A stretch of DNA of 64,000 nt, from positions 4,650,001-4,714,000 of the forward strand of contig CP053153.1 of NCBI GenBank assembly GCA_014607495.2. Direction: 5' to 3'. Position numbers and translations under genes: made by a program. The notes below the pieces were generated by a model. It worked only from the letters and a program-made list of their open reading frames with translations. It was not told the DNA's origin and did no database searches. This document shows, in pieces, positions 60,001 through 64,000 of the stretch. This DNA is from Carposina sasakii. Taxonomy: Eukaryota > Arthropoda > Insecta > Lepidoptera > Carposinidae. How positions within the stretch are numbered: position 1 is the first letter of the stretch; each line of letters starts with the position of its first letter.

Positions 60001-63000
60001 CGTTGTGCTGACAAAACTTCCCATTTAGATGGATCTATATTGCATCTCTTCATATGTCTTTTCTGAACATCTTTGTATCTGAGTATCTGTTGCCCGTCGC
60101 GTTTCCGCTTGCCCTCCTCCAGTTCAGAAAAGAAGATGCGCTTAGCCAATCTCTCCTCCGCCATACGAGACACATGACCGCACCACCGAAACTGCCGACG
60201 CATTAAGTAGGCCTCAATGGCACTTACATTGGCTCTTCGCAATACTTCGGTATTACGCACTCGGTTGGACCATCTGATTCTCATGATGGATCGGAGGCAC
60301 TTGAGGTGGAATCGATTCAGAGTGCGTATGTGGCGACGGTACATGCACCACGACTCGGAGGAATATAAGAGATTTGGCAGCACAACAGCCATGTACACAC
60401 TTATTTAGGCAACATATAATTACACTCCTTCTTCCTGCCCTGTTCCCAATCATTTGGGGTCGGTGCAATATGTAGGTACTCTTTTTTCATTCATCCCTAT
60501 TATCCGTCATCTCGTTATTCTCATGTCTACCTCTTCCTCTATAACCATCTTACTTCGGACACGGCTTAACGCAACATATAATTTCATGACTTAACACAAT
60601 TATCTTCATCTTCATAAGCCTATTGCAGTCCATTACTGGACGTAGCCCCCCCCCCTGCCAAAAGGGGATTTTGTTACTAAAAAGTTCCACTATCTGTTTT
60701 TCGGCGGCTCCATCATCAGACCCTCGTTTCCTTTATATTATGTGTAGCTGACCAAAATTCTCTATAAAAATCTAAAAACGGACTACTCGTGCCTTTTATA
60801 TTTGAGGATATCCCTAGATTCCTTAGAGATTCCATCATCAGATGTTATGTTTTATATGTAGGTGATCAAAACGCTCAGTAAAAGTATAAAAACAGACTAC
60901 ATGTGCCTACAATATTCGAGGATTGCCCTCGATTTCTCCAAGTGCCGCGCGCGCCTCGCCGCCTGCCCGGTCTCCCATCATCAGATCCTGATACCCGCGC
61001 CGCCTGTGGTGAATATGGGACCAACCTGGAAGTACCCGCGCCGCCTGTACCATGACCAACTATAAAAAAAAATTGAAATCGGTTCATAAATGACGGAGTT
61101 CTGAGGTAACACGCCGCCTGCCCGGTCTGCTGCGCCGCCTGCCCGGTCTGCTGCGCTGCCTGCCCGGTCTGCCGCGCCGCCTTCACATAAAAAATAAAAA
61201 AAATAAAAATAAAATAAAACATACAGACGAATTGATAACCTCTCTTTTTGAAGTCGGTTAAAAAAGAGTGCAATGCTGCTTTTGTACTAACGAGAAGACT
61301 GACATAGAGTATCATCTCTGTCTTAAAATAATTTAGTATTAACATGAATGAATACAGGTAAGACGTGTCATGTATGTAGGTGTACTTTTTATACACACAA
61401 AACATTGAATCAAGGTCCACAAGTAACGTTCGTCTCCCCGCAGGTGGCGGAGATGCTGCGCTACCCGTGCCGGCACGGCTGCGGGCGCGAGGTGCGCCTG
61501 CGCCGCCGCAACGCACACGAGGCGTCGTGTGCCGCGCGCCGTCACCGCTGCCCCGCGCCCGCCTGCGACAGCCGCCCGCCGCTGCCGCGCGACCAGCTGG
61601 CGCCGCACGTGCAGGTTTCTGCCAACTCTCGTTTTTGCCATCCAGTCACTACCAGCCGCCCTCTTCAAGTTATCGGTCCTCCTGGCCGGAGGGCGTCCAA
61701 CGCTACGCTTGCCGAGGCGCGGCCTCCATTTGTAAACCCGTTTATGACCAGTCCACTGCCATTTTAGTCTGCTACACCTTCGACTGAGATCGGCTTAGGG
61801 TTTTATGACACTAACTAGTGGACGCCCGCGACTTCGTCCGCGTGGACTGTAGAAAAAACAAAATGGCGAAATTATCCGGGATAAAAAGTAGCCTATAACA
61901 AACATCCATCCATCCTTACAAACTTTCACGTTTATAAGTTAATTGGTAGGATGTATAAAGTAACATAAAGTTTAATAAACAATTAAGTTGTCTAATATGC
62001 TAATGAATTATGATTTCCCCCCCCCTTAGAGCAAGCACATGCACATGCTGCGTATCGGCAAGCGGCACACGTTCGCGCTGCGGGTGAGCTCGGAGCTGCA
62101 CGAGCACTGGCTGGTGTTGGCGCTGCGGGAGATGTTCCACGTGCGGGCGGACGTGGACGTGCGAGCGTGGGCCGTCGATTTGATGGTCGCTTATATCGGC
62201 CCGAAGAAACGCGCCAAGAACTATTCCTATGAGGTAAGTTTTGTTCGTAAACTAGGGCTTCGTGAGCAACTGTTTCTCTATTTCTATATTGTCTTGTTAT
62301 ATGTTGTTTCTGTCCGTATACTTAATATTATAAAGCTGAAGAGTTTGTTTATTTATTTGAACGCGCTAATCTCAGGAACTACAGGTGCGATTGGAAAAAT
62401 TATTTATATATATAGCCGATAGCAATTAGTAACTATTTATAATAATCAATAGTTTTAGTACTATGTTCGTCGAATTATGTCGAAATTTCTGATACTCGCT
62501 GAGAAGGAAGGGATAGGCGAGAGTGTAACCTCAAATTAAAAGGTGCGTGTTGTAACGCTACCCAACGTGGACAGAAAAATAAAAAATTAAAATCATTTAT
62601 TTCCAGACCAAGTCCATTGTTATATTAATATGATGATTATAAACTATGTTAGTAAATGAGCAGTAGGTAAAGTACTTAATAATATTGATATGGCTTAATC
62701 CTGTGTTCAACATATATTACAAATAAGTTTGCAGCACTGATTTACAGCAATGCAATGCATTCGACGCGGTCGGACACTTATCTTGCGTTTAAGAATTTTT
62801 CATTTCATTGCCACCTTAAGGCTCGATTGCCCTCCAGGTGACAGTAACCGGGCAGGACAACAGCCGGCGCCTGGTGTACTCGCGCGCCACGCACAGCGAC
62901 CTGGAGTCTGCGTCCGTGAACCTGAGCCGGCACGACTGCTTCCACGTCACGCTCGACCAGGCCATCAACTTCCTACGCATCAGGAACCGCAACTGCATTA

Positions 63001-63720
63001 ATGACAAGTTCCTCGACTTTCAGGTACGTTTAGATAGAACATAACAATAGGTATAGATGCCGCACTTAAAGAATAGAAAGTTAAAGTAATTAGCGAATCC
63101 GAATTGAATAGCAATTCAATTCGGATTCGCTAATTACTTTCACAAATACTTACTTGTGCGACACTTTTATCACGTTTAAAGGAGATCAACTCTGTCACCT
63201 GACAAAATAGAATGAGTAAAAGAGACATTTGATTAGAGTGCACCTTCTGTACCTTTACTATGATAATCTGTTGCCAAATTTTTCCTTTGTTATTAAGTTG
63301 GATCCTCAACGAATGTGGAAATTGTTTTCATTTACAAAATCTCTATAGGTTAATGGAGGATTTTCTGACAAGTTAAAATGACTCAAAAATAGATGGCGTG
63401 AGCGAATCTCCTATCTGCTCCCCCCTTTACGTGTACAATGACCATACATCATTTTGTAGGACATCTGCTCACGCCAGAAAATCCCTCATTGACTTGTCTA
63501 TGATTTTGATAGCCACCCAATCAGTATGAGCGTTTTTGTTAAATGTTGCGAAGAATCATTTGCTAGTTTGGTGATTCCTTATTGACAAATAACAGACCTG
63601 TATAAGTTATGTATTTATGTTTGTGTAGACGACAAGAATGTTTACATATTTAAATAATTTTTACAGGTGGAAATATCGGAGGTAGAGAGAGATGTAACTG
63701 TAGACGACTCTGATTCCTGA
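48075..63720 (+). CDS. SIAH/seven-in-absentia-like RING E3 ubiquitin ligase with long N-terminal extension
   Basis: Fifteen coding exons: 48075-48138, 51107-51208, 53206-53347, 53626-53831, 55446-55496, 56356-56460, 56996-57100, 57862-58013, 58275-58356, 58430-58476, 58771-58938, 61444-61614, 62030-62233, 62838-63023, 63667-63720; all phases agree, 612 aa. Residues 1-352 are low-complexity, Ser/Pro- then acidic-rich, with KRKR near 340. The RING finger ([20 protein letters not shown]) uses C360, C363, C374, H378, C381, C384, C391, C394. SIAH-type zinc fingers follow ([28 protein letters not shown]), then the SINA substrate-binding domain ([30 protein letters not shown]) and an acidic tail VDDSDS. 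SIAH proteins ubiquitinate degron-bearing targets with E2 enzymes. Canonical SIAH is about 280 aa, so the N-terminus is a large extension. Exons 2, 5, 6 and 7 are phase 1-1 and could be skipped without a frameshift. The RING exon is followed by a donor array. Confidence 0.92.
48630..50205 (-). mobile_element. Decayed RTE-type LINE in intron 1
   Basis: Minus-strand pieces in order: [54 protein letters not shown], a degenerate palm region, then [18 protein letters not shown] and [14 protein letters not shown]. Order and content fit one reverse transcriptase with many stops. An inverted duplication lies at 49150-49204. Confidence 0.75.
50275..50545 (+). mobile_element. Helitron-like element, truncated 3' end
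   Basis: Shares AAAAATGTAACGGGTCGC and the AGTTTTCAGGAATATATTG core; ends TTTCGACGTCACTAGT, so the hairpin part was lost. Confidence 0.55.
51290..51635 (-). mobile_element. tRNA-derived SINE, about 345 bp
   Basis: The minus strand starts with AGCGGTGATAGCCCAGTAGT (A box) and GGATCGATCCC (B box), followed by a body with AAAGCACGTAAAACCGTTGG and GCACACACTTGTGCACTATA, and ends near CGGTCGGAGATCATCATA. Structure and length fit a tRNA-headed SINE. It lies in intron 2 of the SIAH-like gene. Confidence 0.7.
51690..53045 (-). mobile_element. Non-LTR retrotransposon 3' half with RNase H
   Basis: Minus-strand frames in order: a reverse-transcriptase end ([20 protein letters not shown]), then RNase H ([38 protein letters not shown]), then [24 protein letters not shown] sequence and further C-terminal coding. 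RNase H-bearing clades (R1, I, LOA) are the candidates. Frameshifts separate the pieces. Confidence 0.8.
53867..54245 (+). mobile_element. TA-flanked mariner-type element (copy D)
   Basis: CAGGGTGTTTTTTCGTTGCC to AAAAATCATCCTG with TA flanks. It starts only 35 bp after the donor of SIAH-like exon 4. Confidence 0.75.
54990..55029 (+). mobile_element. Helitron-like 3' end
   Basis: GTGGACGAAGTCGCGGGTGT then CTACTAGT. The upstream part from about 54840 shares CCTAAACCACTGAATTTAGAG-type sequence with 55640-55720, so two copies lie close together. Confidence 0.5.
55082..55152 (-). repeat. tRNA-like sequence (SINE head or tRNA pseudogene)
   Basis: The minus strand gives an acceptor strand ACCCGGT, a D arm GCTC...GAGC, an anticodon loop that would place GAA, and a T arm GTGGGTTCGAGTCCCAC; the 3' side CTCGGGT pairs with the start. 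U33 is replaced by C and the anticodon stem is weak. The tail AATTTTTTCCATTTC is shared with 8324-8385, so it is probably an interspersed element, not a tRNA-Phe gene. Confidence 0.55.
55640..56062 (+). mobile_element. Helitron-like element ending CTAGT
   Basis: Ends CCACGCGGACGAAGTCGCGG then GCGTCCACTAGT, with the family core CGTAAAAACGGCTAAAGC upstream. It lies in intron 5 of the SIAH-like gene. Confidence 0.6.
56586..56945 (-). mobile_element. TA-flanked mariner-type element (copy E)
   Basis: CAGGGTGATTTTTGGTCGTC to AAAAAACATCCTG, TA on both sides, opposite in orientation to copies B, C and D. It ends 50 bp before exon 7. Confidence 0.75.
57548..57825 (-). mobile_element. RTE-type LINE 3' end
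   Basis: The minus-strand frame reads [39 protein letters not shown], and in the next frame [12 protein letters not shown]. This is the best-preserved copy of the fragment family seen at 19422 and elsewhere. Confidence 0.75.
58870..59455 (+). repeat. Tandem array of the RING-exon 3' end plus splice donor (6 donors)
   Basis: The donor GTGAGT recurs at 58939, 59011, 59125, 59197, 59268 and 59403 (spacings 72, 114, 72, 71, 135). Each unit carries the end of exon 11 ([18 protein letters not shown] type) and the start of the intron (GTGAGTATCCGCGCCGCC). The first is the genuine junction. The frame stays open from the exon to 59271, where a 1-bp loss makes a stop, so readthrough would add about 111 residues of repeated second-half RING modules. 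Confidence 0.93.
59862..60420 (-). mobile_element. LINE reverse-transcriptase C-terminus
   Basis: A 178-aa minus-strand frame: [20 protein letters not shown], then [40 protein letters not shown] and [18 protein letters not shown]. It is the typical C-terminal third of an arthropod non-LTR reverse transcriptase with an unusually intact frame. It lies in intron 11. Confidence 0.8.
60930..61195 (+). repeat. Dispersed shards of the RING exon in intron 11
   Basis: Near 60938 a 30-bp piece of the RING exon (AAGTGCCGCGCGCGCCTCGC) reappears, and from 61110 to 61190 there are four units of CGCCGCCTGCCCGGTCTGC. They are separated from the main array by about 1.5 kb and by a LINE. They have no acceptor and no open frame. 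Confidence 0.8.
61617..61785 (-). mobile_element. RTE-type LINE 3' fragment abutting exon 12
   Basis: Begins within 5 bp of the exon 12 donor (GCCATCCAGTCACTACCAGC, then GCGTCCAACGCTACGCTTGC) and ends with CCACTGCCATTTTAGTCTGC. The exon 12 donor GTTTCT is itself weak. Confidence 0.6.
61811..61945 (-). mobile_element. Helitron-like element, 3' part
   Basis: ACTAGTGGACGCCCGCGACT at the left and AATTATCCGGGATAAAAAGT inside; reverse orientation. Confidence 0.6.
63083..63140. repeat. Perfect 27-bp inverted repeat with 4-nt loop
   Basis: 63083-63109 and 63114-63140 are exact complements (AAAGTAATTAGCGAATCCGA onwards), separated by AGCA. A transcript would form an uninterrupted hairpin. It lies in intron 14 of the SIAH-like gene. 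Confidence 0.9.
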
Positions 63721-64000
63721 TCTCAAACCGAGGTGCAATGCGAACTGCATTGCGAACAGGTGACCGAGGCTCAAAGGGAACCACAAGTGGAACAGTAAAT
63801 ATCTGAACTGAATATTCTACCGCCTATGTATTTTGTTGGCTGGTTTTTCAACTAGTACTCTCGGTCCAAGTGCCTTTGTAGCTGTAGTGTCCTATACTAT
63901 ACACAAATGTTTTAACATATTTCAAGTTGCATTCCTGTCAATATAGACTCAGTGCGAGAGTACTTATATAAAGCCAGCTTAGAGTCTAATACACATAAGT
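63721..64000 (+). other. 3' UTR of the SIAH-like gene
   Basis: Sequence after TGA (63718-63720) to the window edge. No AATAAA was found before the edge. Confidence 0.5.

Overview
This is a nuclear window from an insect, most likely a moth or butterfly. The genes are intron-rich with GT-AG junctions. Introns and intergenic DNA are AT-rich and crowded with element types familiar from Lepidoptera: RTE-like LINE 3' ends, Helitron-like copies ending in CTAGT, hAT and mariner-type non-autonomous elements, and tRNA-derived SINEs. The lepidopteran assignment is inference from these repeats and the protein families; no marker gene was checked.

Layout. (1) 1-3308, + strand: 3' exons of an unrecognised gene cut by the left edge, with protein repeats and a large minisatellite intron. 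(2) 5.2-9.9 kb: no gene; nested and foldback repeats. (3) 10013-12128, +: an SH3BGR/SH3BGRL-type thioredoxin-fold protein with a long Lys/Glu/Thr-Pro repeat tail. (4) 12.9-15.2 kb: hAT-type and other elements. (5) 15281-22095, -: sphingomyelin synthase-related protein (SMSr/SAMD8), 5 coding exons, 474 aa. (6) 24657-43742, -: a complete PARP1 gene, 20 coding exons, 998 aa, all exon phases checked. Its third intron holds a same-strand ORF (39099-39713) with a BESS-like segment followed by 13 RNA polymerase II CTD-like heptads. (7) 43.8-48.0 kb: intergenic, a pile-up of direct and inverted repeats. (8) 48075-63720, +: a SIAH/seven-in-absentia-type RING E3 ligase with a long low-complexity N-terminus, 15 coding exons, 612 aa.

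The genes do not form an operon or pathway. PARP1 acts on DNA damage and chromatin, SMSr on ER ceramide, the SIAH-like protein on ubiquitination; SH3BGRL is a small adaptor-like protein.

The least ordinary observation is shared by two of the genes. In PARP1 (catalytic-domain exon) and in the SIAH-like gene (RING exon) the 3' end of a coding exon, together with its 5' splice site, has been tandemly reiterated into the following intron. PARP1 has six copies of an 88-bp unit; the SIAH-like gene has six donor copies, mostly 72 bp apart, with the reading frame left open. The CTD-like ORF in the PARP1 intron is the second item to follow up. All exon coordinates come from reading splice sites and phase by eye; no transcript data or database search was available.
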